Assembly: GCF_037055275.1 (NCBI RefSeq) | Contig: NZ_CP146345.1 | Location: forward strand, 1-64,000 | Source: Pseudomonas sp. ML2-2023-3 | GTDB lineage: Bacteria; Pseudomonadota; Gammaproteobacteria; Pseudomonadales; Pseudomonadaceae | DNA: 64,000 nt | Reading direction: 5' to 3' | Part shown: piece after piece, positions 43,575 through 50,937 of the stretch | Layout of the letters: each line of letters starts with the position of its first letter | Numbering within the stretch: position 1 is the first letter of the stretch | Made by a program: the position numbers and the translations under genes | Notes under the pieces: generated by a model | What the model was told of the DNA's origin: nothing | The model's database searches: none | Seen by the model: the letters and a program-made list of their open reading frames with translations, nothing else

Positions 43575-46500
43575 TTAAGCTCGTACTCGTTTTTTAGTGG
43601 ATGGCGCCGGGGCTGTTGCGTCGCTTACGGGTCCAGCGGCCGGCACTTCATCTTTTGGGGTGGCGGCTGGCTTCTCGCGCTCCTTGCGAGGCTCAAGAAA
43701 GCCCAGCTTTTGGTGGAGCGACTCGTCGACGTGTTTTGTCTCCTTAGCCTTCACAATGGTACCTCCGACGTTAAACAAGACCTCATCAAAGTGAACCTGT
43801 TTACCGTCGCCACGGCGATTTACTGCATTGCCGTAGCCGATTTGATTCCATTTGGAATCATCATCAGTGCCTGATTTGCTTGGCTCTGAAAGCGTGATGA
43901 AGTTTGGCTTGATTTCGCCCGTCGAAGGATCTGGATGGCGTTCATTCATGAAGGCAAGCACCTGGTGCTTTATTCCATCGACCTTCACGAAGCCCTGCAG
44001 GTAGTCGCCTTTACCCTGGTAAAGCAGGACCGTTGTGTCGAATGAGTCATCAGCGAGCTTGGTAACACCCCGAAGGATGAGTTTGGGTTCTTTCTCTGCA
44101 TTGGAATCGGACTGTGCCATATCGGCCTCCTCTGGATTGAGTTCAATCACACCATCTGCGCTTGGGAACAAGCTCGCCGCGCCGCGCCCGCGCAACTCGT
44201 TGTTGTCACCACTGACAAAACCATTCGATTCATCGTTTTGCGAAACCGTTAAAGCCTGCTTCGCAAGCCACTCAACCTCATCGACAGGCGCAGGCATTTG
44301 ACGGCCAGCCTTGTCGAACCAGATGATTTGATCGACCTTTGGCTCAGGCCCAAGGACTTGGAGATCCGCCTCCATTTCCTCCAAAGACCTGCCCCACGAT
44401 TCAATGGCCACTCGCTGCACGTCCCACCAGGAATGGGCCTCAACAGGAACCAGGTTGGCCGCGTATTGCAGATCTCGCTCTGAAAAGGGAATGCCAGATT
44501 TTTCTGTCAAGCCTGCAGGCCCAGCGGCGTGTTGAGGGAGGCTTTCAGGTGCAACCGACAAGTCTGTAGCGGGAGATTGGGCAAAACGGCTCAGGTCGAT
44601 TTCAGCTGGTTCACCGTTGTGGGTGAAGTAAAGCGGCGAAGCTGAATTCAGCGTGTGATCCACTAATTCACTGGATGGCTGACCATTTTCTTCCAGAGAT
44701 GGAGGCTGCTGGACGTAGCGGGTCAAATCAATCTCGGCAGACTGGCCGTTATGTAAGAAATGCAACGGCTCATCAGTGAGCGTCGGCTCACTGCCAGTGG
44801 TGGAATTTTCGTCTATTGCTGAGGGCTGTGGAGTCGGTTCACCCACTTCGACAAAGCCACCACTCGCAGCTTGTTGATTGCTTTGAGCTTCAACGGTCTG
44901 ACGGTGGCTTTCCAGTGACGCGAGGTATTGGCGATCGTACGCATCGATAGCGTCGATAACGGCGTCAATATCGCCTTTCGCCATAGCATCCTGGATGTGC
45001 GCTTCGGAGTCGATCACGGCTAATGGGATCGGACCATATTTGCTCTCAGCGTCAGCGAGCATTTCGTTTGCAATTGCGTACCCTTCAGAATCAGCAAGCT
45101 GCTTTTGGAAATGGTTGTTGTATCGTCCGAATTCGGCTTCAAACGAAGCCATGAAGGCCGCTCTATACGTTTGCTGAGCCATCAGTCTTTCGACTGTGGC
45201 AAAGCCTTCAGCAGTGGTTTCGACACCATTGAGCAGAAGAACAGCATGATCCTCACCACGCATCGCAAGCATTTTCGGATGTGTTTCAAATGCTTCGACA
45301 GGCACGCCCATATCATTCAGCCATTTGGCATCATGAGCCTTGATTGCGGATTCGCCTGGCTCAAGTGGGGCAGGTGGGGTCACATCAGCGGGTGCCTTTG
45401 CAGTCACTTCAATGCCCCACTCATTGCGGTGGGTCTTACGTTCCTCGTATCGAAGGACTTGCCCTGCTTTGTCCCGGACAGGCACCTCAATGGTTACGTC
45501 CTTGCGACCGAGGTTAGTCAGCTCGACTTGATCGCCGCGACCTACGCCGAGTTCTTCGATTACTCGCTCCAGATCCACACCCCAAGTGGTCCTGGATTCA
45601 CCGTCAGAGTTTTTGAGGGTGACGTAGAAGCTGCGGCTATTTGAGATATCGAACTGGTAAGGCGCGGAGCCAAACTCCAGTAGCTCACCTTTGTAGTGGT
45701 TCACTGGCTCAGCTGCAGTCGCAACCGGGATAGTGGCATCGGCTGCGGAATTGGGATTTGCCGAAGCTGATGGTCGGGGTTGAGACGGCTGATTCTGAGT
45801 GGCGGCTGGATCAGGTGCCGGCGCATTATCCTGTCCGGGAGCTGAGTCCCCTACAGGCGGCAACCCCATCATCTCCCGGCGCAAAGCTTCTTGTGCTGGA
45901 TTCTTGAGCTCCACCTGCACATCGTGCTTGATCATCACCTCAAGAGCCCGACGTTTGAACTCGTCCGATCCGGTCAACTCGATAGACCCGCCAAATTTTT
46001 GCTTCGCCATGTGTAGCGCCGCAAGAATGGCCAGTTCGTCATCTTGGGCCTTCGCCTCCATGAGGATCTGTTGCCCGTGATCGACGAAAATCGGCTGTTC
46101 CTTCAAAAGGTAGAGGACGCTTCCGTCTGCACGCTCACGGTAAGTGATGTCCTTGAGCAGCTCACTGAGAATCACACTCGGATCGGTTTTTGCCGGTTCG
46201 TCTCCTGGCGCGCTTGCGTTGCTGAAGCCATTAATCGTTTCAGCTACCTCAGAACGCGAAATTATTTGGTCATAGACCTCTTGGTGCAGTTCCTTTAGCA
46301 ATTTTGCATATGTATCGTATGCAAAAACATTACGATGTAATGCGGTGACAGCATTTTCTGCGGAATTAGGTTCTACTGAACGCCAGGACGTGATGTCAGC
46401 AACGACCCAGTGCCGCAGTAGGGTATCTGGGATTGTGGAGCTTTCACCGTCAGCTTGGCTACTCTGAAGCCAAGCTTGATACGCCTCGGCACGATGCCGA

Positions 46501-46604
46501 ATGGCGCCATCCGGAGAGGATTCCATCGCCGTTTGTGGCGAGCTGTGTTTTTCGTACACAGCTTGGCGAAACTCTTGCAGTAAAGCTTCTGATTCAACGC
46601 TCAT
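43575..46604 (-). CDS. LPD7-domain polyvalent protein (1009 aa)
   Basis: The long acidic protein contains an LPD7-like region (RADGSVLYLLKEQPIFVDHG then ALHMAKQKFGGSIELTGSDE) near residues 200-260 and a second beta-rich block (YQFDISNSRSFYVTLKNSDG) near 335. LPD7 domains accompany relaxases and primases on conjugative elements and are thought to act on DNA in the recipient. Two tandem copies of a PLxFxHNGxxAEIDL unit occur in the C-terminal third. The C-terminal tail is basic (STKKRVRA), like a T4SS translocation signal. ATG at 46604 follows AGGAG. Confidence 0.72.
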   Translation of the reverse strand: MSVESEALLQEFRQAVYEKHSSPQTAMESSPDGAIRHRAEAYQAWLQSSQADGESSTIPDTLLRHWVVADITSWRSVEPNSAENAVTALHRNVFAYDTYAKLLKELHQEVYDQIISRSEVAETINGFSNASAPGDEPAKTDPSVILSELLKDITYRERADGSVLYLLKEQPIFVDHGQQILMEAKAQDDELAILAALHMAKQKFGGSIELTGSDEFKRRALEVMIKHDVQVELKNPAQEALRREMMGLPPVGDSAPGQDNAPAPDPAATQNQPSQPRPSASANPNSAADATIPVATAAEPVNHYKGELLEFGSAPYQFDISNSRSFYVTLKNSDGESRTTWGVDLERVIEELGVGRGDQVELTNLGRKDVTIEVPVRDKAGQVLRYEERKTHRNEWGIEVTAKAPADVTPPAPLEPGESAIKAHDAKWLNDMGVPVEAFETHPKMLAMRGEDHAVLLLNGVETTAEGFATVERLMAQQTYRAAFMASFEAEFGRYNNHFQKQLADSEGYAIANEMLADAESKYGPIPLAVIDSEAHIQDAMAKGDIDAVIDAIDAYDRQYLASLESHRQTVEAQSNQQAASGGFVEVGEPTPQPSAIDENSTTGSEPTLTDEPLHFLHNGQSAEIDLTRYVQQPPSLEENGQPSSELVDHTLNSASPLYFTHNGEPAEIDLSRFAQSPATDLSVAPESLPQHAAGPAGLTEKSGIPFSERDLQYAANLVPVEAHSWWDVQRVAIESWGRSLEEMEADLQVLGPEPKVDQIIWFDKAGRQMPAPVDEVEWLAKQALTVSQNDESNGFVSGDNNELRGRGAASLFPSADGVIELNPEEADMAQSDSNAEKEPKLILRGVTKLADDSFDTTVLLYQGKGDYLQGFVKVDGIKHQVLAFMNERHPDPSTGEIKPNFITLSEPSKSGTDDDSKWNQIGYGNAVNRRGDGKQVHFDEVLFNVGGTIVKAKETKHVDESLHQKLGFLEPRKEREKPAATPKDEVPAAGPVSDATAPAPSTKKRVRA

Positions 46605-46721
46605 GGGCGCTCCTGCCTCTGTGGAGGTGGTGGGGAGTCCTTTGCCCGTTACGCCGCAAGCTAAGCGTGAAGTTGCGAGCTTCACATTGACCGCTTTCGG
46701 GCTGGACCGTGGCTGCTTAAA

Positions 46722-46747
46722 TTTCGTATTGTGTATATTATTCAAAA
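46722..46747. promoter_or_regulatory. Degenerate 26-bp operator-like site (copy 7, weak)
   Basis: The left half TTTCGTAT is perfect but the right half ATTCAAAA fits ATACGRAA poorly. It lies in the divergent region between the LPD7-type gene (- strand) and the HTH gene at 46819, so it is listed as a possible weak binding site only. Confidence 0.35.
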
Positions 46748-46818
46748 TAGCACGGATTTGGAAGAACCGTGTACAGAGGCCGAGGCAGGCGCTTTACAGC
46801 TTCATTTGAGGGGAGCAA

Positions 46819-47352
46819 ATGTCTATCGACACTGATGAGATTCACCCGATCTGTGGGACAGATTTGGAGAGATGGCGAATCGAAAATGGTCTGACCAAGG
46901 TTGCGGCAGCGGATGCCTTTGGTCTGCAGAAGGCCAAATGGGAGGAATTGACGAATCCTGAGCAGTCAGCAGAGCAAATAAGTGATCCAGTGATTGCAAT
47001 GCTGCTGCATCTGTACCGTCAACACCCTGCATCGTCGCCTGTTCAGCCACCGCTGGACATCAGGGAGTTTTATGAGTTTTTAGGGTTACAGGATTCCCCC
47101 CAAGATCGAGACGCCTTCGCGACTCTGATTGGAAGATCCCCACCCTCGGTTTATCGTCTAATGTTGCATGATGGCAAGCCAGGTAGGCCGGTGATGCGAT
47201 GGATCGAAGCGCTCAAGAGACTTGCGCTTACTCCTAAGCAATGCAAACGCTTGATGCAGGATGTAGCGAGCAACGTAGGAGATCGCCAGAAGGTTGAAAA
47301 GGTCTTGATTCAGGGTTGGTCAAAACAAGGTGGCATAGGTGAGCACGACTGA
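46819..47352 (+). CDS. HTH (XRE-like) regulatory protein
   Basis: The 177-residue protein starts MSIDTDEIHPICGTDLERWR, and LERWRIENGLTKVAAADAFG with following LQKAKWEELTN fits a helix-turn-helix. A second HTH-like part (TLIGRSPPSVYRLMLHDGKP) is in the C-terminal half. GGGGAG lies before the ATG. It is divergent from the LPD7-type gene and next to a degenerate operator site. This makes it one candidate for the regulator of the 26-bp palindromes, not proven. Confidence 0.6.
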   Translation: MSIDTDEIHPICGTDLERWRIENGLTKVAAADAFGLQKAKWEELTNPEQSAEQISDPVIAMLLHLYRQHPASSPVQPPLDIREFYEFLGLQDSPQDRDAFATLIGRSPPSVYRLMLHDGKPGRPVMRWIEALKRLALTPKQCKRLMQDVASNVGDRQKVEKVLIQGWSKQGGIGEHD

Positions 47353-48037
47353 TAAGCCAGACTCACATATTATTGAGTTATCTAGCGTCTATTTTTTTTC
47401 CGGCCCAGCGCCGAGGGCTATTGCCCTCAAAGACTGTGGCGTGCCGACTAACGCACCTATTTCGGGCGCATTTCCAGCGTTGTACGGCTATCAAAGCAAG
47501 CAAGATGGTTTCATGGCTGCACGTGCATATGCGGACAAAAACAGACTCCAGTTCACGGTCGTCGATTTTTTGGTTGAACTGGATCAAAAACAGAACCCCA
47601 ACATGATGCGACCTGACGATATTCCAAATCATGATTTTATATCGTTCGCGAGGATGTCCAGGAGCATGATGGATAACCTCCATGCAGTGCTCCATGAACG
47701 CCTGGCCAAAGAAGGGATCACTCCAAGCAAGCTGGAGTTGGCCAAACCTCATTTGCTGTTGCAGCAAAGGCCGGATCTGATGTCTTCGCTCATTGAGGCC
47801 CCGGGTTGGGAGCATATGAAGGTGATTGCTTATCCAGCAAAATTAACCATTAGCGAAAAGCCATTGACGGTGGGGATTGTCCCCCATTCGCATTGGGATT
47901 CAATCAAAGAGGCTTCATGCAGGCTGAATCCCGGTATCCGCATTACCCTAGAGCCGCCGAATCCAAGCCAGGTAGATTCAGCGGTTGCAGGGGTCGGTTC
48001 TCCGTCCCTGAAAGATAGGGGACCACGTAGCCGGTGA
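47339..48037 (+). CDS. Hypothetical protein downstream of HTH gene (232 aa)
   Basis: GTG at 47339 overlaps the HTH gene by 14 bases. The product contains FFSGPAPRAIALKDCGVPTN and YGYQSKQDGFMAARAYADKN, so it is a soluble protein with no obvious motif. A very strong terminator follows at 48061. As the coupled partner of a regulator it may be a co-regulator; function unknown. Confidence 0.55.
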   Translation: MSTTDKPDSHIIELSSVYFFSGPAPRAIALKDCGVPTNAPISGAFPALYGYQSKQDGFMAARAYADKNRLQFTVVDFLVELDQKQNPNMMRPDDIPNHDFISFARMSRSMMDNLHAVLHERLAKEGITPSKLELAKPHLLLQQRPDLMSSLIEAPGWEHMKVIAYPAKLTISEKPLTVGIVPHSHWDSIKEASCRLNPGIRITLEPPNPSQVDSAVAGVGSPSLKDRGPRSR

Positions 48038-48060
48038 GTCGTACTGATGCACGACAAAAT

Positions 48061-48088
48061 AAAAAACCGCCTTCGGGCGGTTTTTTTT
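48061..48088. terminator. Strong bidirectional terminator
   Basis: An A-run, CCGCC, a TTCG tetraloop, GGCGG and a T-run form a classic rho-independent terminator usable from both sides. It separates the converging HTH-gene unit and the icmT end of the dotDCB-icmT operon. Confidence 0.92.
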
Positions 48089-48347
48089 AGTCTCGAAAAC
48101 GCTTTCTGAACCACCAGGGCCTGGCGTAGATCACCCCACCACGTAAGAAGCCCAAAAACTTATTCCAACAAACACTGAGGGTCCAACCAAGCTTGGCCAA
48201 AATGCCAAACGAGATGATGACACCTACTGCAATGTAGAAGGTGGTCCAGCTCGGAAAATACATCCAACCGAACAATGGCAAGTATGCTGACACCGGAATG
48301 CCGAAAGCGGTCAACGGTTCTGAGGCAGCTCTCCAAAGCGAAGGCAT
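48087..48347 (-). CDS. icmT: IcmT/TraK-like small membrane protein
   Basis: The 86-residue protein has two hydrophobic segments (LPLFGWMYFPSWTTFYIAVG and IISFGILAKLGWTLSV) and a C-terminal ARPWWFRKRF segment, both typical of IcmT (86 residues in Legionella, TraK in IncI plasmids). It is the last gene after dotB, which is the IncI order traH-traI-traJ-traK. It ends inside the bidirectional terminator. It is an inner-membrane protein of the channel. Confidence 0.78.
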   Translation of the reverse strand: MPSLWRAASEPLTAFGIPVSAYLPLFGWMYFPSWTTFYIAVGVIISFGILAKLGWTLSVCWNKFLGFLRGGVIYARPWWFRKRFRD

Positions 48348-48351
48348 AGGT

Positions 48352-49521
48352 CTAACTCTCCTGCGCGCTCAGCGAGCGCCTTCTGAATTCCTTCATGCCT
48401 GCAACACCGACAAAATCATCCTGCAGGATCCTGCCGTCCTGAAGCAGCTTCCAAGCTTTGTCATCAAGAGTGGCCTCGGCCTCCTCAAGCTTGGTCCGTA
48501 TCAACATTGCCCACTCGTTATACGGGAGGGTTTGCATTTTCGACCTGAACTCCCGATCAAAGACCAGGTACTCTCGAATCGCAGCACGTTTGCCATCAGT
48601 CGTTTTAAGAAGCCTTTGCACGATGATAACCCGCAACGCACCAGCGAGCCGAGATGCAATCCCAGATTGTTGCTCAGGTGGGTAGGTTTGAATGGCCCGG
48701 TTAATAGTCTCTGCTACAGACTCCGTGTGCATTGTGGCGTAACACGTGTGCCCAGATAAGCTGGCTTCAACCATCGCCTCGATAGAAACACGGTCACGAG
48801 CCTCACCAATCCCAATGATACTTGGCTTGCGTCGTACGGCGTTACGCATTGCTTTTGGAAAGTCTTTTATGTCCCGGCCAATTTGCGACTGGGCCGGTTG
48901 AGGTCCTTTCCAGTGTGGCCCACCGAGGACGTACTCAATAGGATCATCGAATGTGATGACCTTACGATCAGGCATCACAACGCCGATGTGTCCATAGATA
49001 CCAGCTTGCAAGGTCGTCTTTCCTGAGCCGGTCGGACCACAGACGACAACCAATCCGGATTCCGGAAAAAGCTCTTCAAACAGATCAGGCTCGATCCCCA
49101 TTTTATGGATATCGGGGAGGTCGACAGGAATCACACGCATGGTGATCGAGTACGCTTCATCCAGGTTCGCAATGCGGGCCTGAACAAAGTTGGTGCGGAA
49201 GCGAAGTGTCAAACCGCGCTCAAGCCCGATATCGCTGCCGGTGATCTCAAGAGCGCGGTCAACGCCTTCGTCGCCTTGCTTTATCAGGCTCTCAATCTCA
49301 GGTGACCACAGGGAAGCAATCAAGACTGAAAGCTGCCCCTGTTTCACAGTAGAGACGGATGCTCGAAGCTGCCTGCCATGCAGTTCCGCCCAGATATAGT
49401 CGCCGCCTTGCACCAATACGTCTGAAACGCCTTTGTCCGCGCAGTATTTTAGGAATCTGCGAAAGCTGTGTGGACCGAGATCACCCTCGAAATTGAAGGG
49501 CTCCAAAACCGGTTGAATCAT
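48352..49521 (-). CDS. dotB: DotB/TraJ-like VirB11-type secretion ATPase
   Basis: The protein of about 389 residues has Walker A GPTGSGKT at about residues 161-168, the AspBox-like VITFDDPIEYVLGGP, IIGIGEARD and the His-box GHTCYATMHTESVAE, as in VirB11/PilT-like ATPases and DotB. It powers secretion or disassembly at the channel base. Its start overlaps the dotC stop (ATGA), so the residues upstream of ATG 49521 are not used. Confidence 0.9.
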   Translation of the reverse strand: MIQPVLEPFNFEGDLGPHSFRRFLKYCADKGVSDVLVQGGDYIWAELHGRQLRASVSTVKQGQLSVLIASLWSPEIESLIKQGDEGVDRALEITGSDIGLERGLTLRFRTNFVQARIANLDEAYSITMRVIPVDLPDIHKMGIEPDLFEELFPESGLVVVCGPTGSGKTTLQAGIYGHIGVVMPDRKVITFDDPIEYVLGGPHWKGPQPAQSQIGRDIKDFPKAMRNAVRRKPSIIGIGEARDRVSIEAMVEASLSGHTCYATMHTESVAETINRAIQTYPPEQQSGIASRLAGALRVIIVQRLLKTTDGKRAAIREYLVFDREFRSKMQTLPYNEWAMLIRTKLEEAEATLDDKAWKLLQDGRILQDDFVGVAGMKEFRRRSLSAQES

Positions 49522-50402
49522 TGCGCCGGCACCGGAGCGGTAGGCGCCACTACAGGATTCGGTTTTGCTGCATCCTTTTTGACGCTTGGACGCCACTTAC
49601 CAGGATCCGTAACGAACTTAGCCTTGTCTGTAACCCTACGCAGCTTGTCGCCCAACATCATTTGCTTACTATCACCGGTCACGGTCTGCTGGGATTCAGC
49701 TACACGAGTAGTCGTGATCATGTCAGCCTGGAGCAAGGTTGAATAAAGGTGCATGCCGGTGTAATCGCGAGTGAGGCGATGAAAATTCGCTTCAAGAATC
49801 GCGTCCGCTTGCTTGTAACCATCAGCCCAACCTTCACGGACTGCCTTTTTCCAGATCTGGTCTTCTGCATCATCCTGCGGTCGAGCTTCAAAAGCCGGGA
49901 GCTCTACTGACTGGCGAACGGGTAATCCAACGTAAAGATAGTCCCGCCAGGTGGGAGGGACGCTCACAAAGCGTTCTTCGCGCTCAATCTTGTATACGCG
50001 ATTAGCGGTACGGATCTGATCCGGGGTAAAAGCTGACAGGTCACGAGCTTCAACGATAACCGGAGGCAGCGTCCCGTTTTTGGCAATCATCGGGGCGAAT
50101 TTGTACATAGCGTCTAGAGCCGGTTCCCGGCTGTTAAGCCCGTCAACCAGCTCGTGACCACGAGCAGCCATTCCCCCGCGAAAGCCCACTGTATGACCAA
50201 CGCCCGATAGCAGCTGAGAGCGGATATCGGTCACTTTGGTAGTCGCTTGGGATTGAGGATTGAGCAGAGCGTCTAGATCTGGAGGCGACGTTTCAACCAT
50301 GGACTTTGTATCGCTACTCGAAGGATCGAGCACAGGCTCCTCTGCAGCGTGCGTGGCGAAGGAAACCATCAAAGGGAGAACCGCGAACATAAACCGTTTC
50401 AT
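49518..50402 (-). CDS. dotC: DotC/TraI-like outer-membrane core protein
   Basis: The 294-residue protein has an N-terminal signal peptide (MKRFMFAVLPLMVSFATHA, type I) and the DotC core (RSQLLSGVGHTVGFRGGMAA then REGWADGYKQADAILEANF). Legionella DotC is a lipoprotein, but no lipobox Cys is present here, so it is probably secreted to the periplasm and held by DotD and DotH. It lies between dotD and dotB in the canonical order. Confidence 0.85.
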   Translation of the reverse strand: MKRFMFAVLPLMVSFATHAAEEPVLDPSSSDTKSMVETSPPDLDALLNPQSQATTKVTDIRSQLLSGVGHTVGFRGGMAARGHELVDGLNSREPALDAMYKFAPMIAKNGTLPPVIVEARDLSAFTPDQIRTANRVYKIEREERFVSVPPTWRDYLYVGLPVRQSVELPAFEARPQDDAEDQIWKKAVREGWADGYKQADAILEANFHRLTRDYTGMHLYSTLLQADMITTTRVAESQQTVTGDSKQMMLGDKLRRVTDKAKFVTDPGKWRPSVKKDAAKPNPVVAPTAPVPAQ

Positions 50403-50416
50403 AGAAGTCCCCCTAT

Positions 50417-50875
50417 TCAGCCTTGGGGCCGGTTGTACTGCAGGACCAGTTTACCTGGGGCCTCAGTAATGACGGCACGGTACCCGATCTGCGCGCGCAG
50501 CATGGAAAGAACTGTCTGATACTGCACGCCCTTGACGTCGATGTTCACAGGCAACGGCATGCGTAAGCCCATAAACTCAAAACGCTCGCCGCGGTCTTGT
50601 GCGAGCTTCGTGAGCAGCTGCACGGCATCACCTTGCCAGCTGATGGTTACGAATTGTTTGTCGTTCAAATCGGTGTTGGGATTGCGCATCACCACACGAC
50701 TGTTCAAAGCACCAGCCTGGTACAGGTCGACCTGCGCAGCTTGGATTTTCTGAGAAGCTTCGAGAATTTGCTGATCGATTAAAGCCTGGGCGCTGACGTC
50801 AGGCTGCTTGGAAGCACAACCTGTCAGAGCGAGTGCAGCAAGCAACGCGACAAACGGGTATCGGTTCAGGTCCAT
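50417..50875 (-). CDS. dotD: DotD/TraH-like lipoprotein
   Basis: The 152-residue protein has a lipobox LTGC (Cys at residue 20) and the DotD-type secretin-N-like domain (VTISWQGDAVQLLTKLAQDR). DotD is an outer-membrane lipoprotein that helps place DotH. GGAGATA lies before the ATG, and the operator palindrome at 50893-50918 lies upstream, so it heads the dotDCB-icmT operon. Confidence 0.85.
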   Translation of the reverse strand: MDLNRYPFVALLAALALTGCASKQPDVSAQALIDQQILEASQKIQAAQVDLYQAGALNSRVVMRNPNTDLNDKQFVTISWQGDAVQLLTKLAQDRGERFEFMGLRMPLPVNIDVKGVQYQTVLSMLRAQIGYRAVITEAPGKLVLQYNRPQG

Positions 50876-50892
50876 AGGATTATCTCCGTTGA

Positions 50893-50918
50893 TTTCGTAT
50901 GAATACTACAATACGGAA
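50893..50918. promoter_or_regulatory. 26-bp palindromic operator-like site, copy 4
   Basis: Half-sites TTTCGTAT and ATACGGAA flank a 10-bp spacer, 18 bases before the dotD start. On the - strand the site contains TATTGT, a possible -10. It would control the dotD-dotC-dotB-icmT operon. Confidence 0.72.
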
Positions 50919-50937
50919 AACAGCATAACAACGTTTG

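Noticed and set aside
45105..45644. 179-codon + strand frame opposite the LPD7-type gene
   Set aside because: Antisense shadow of the LPD7-type gene with no ribosome site or motif.
46722..46747. Full seventh copy of the 26-bp regulatory palindrome
   Set aside because: Only the left half matches well; kept as a weak site and not counted in the consensus.
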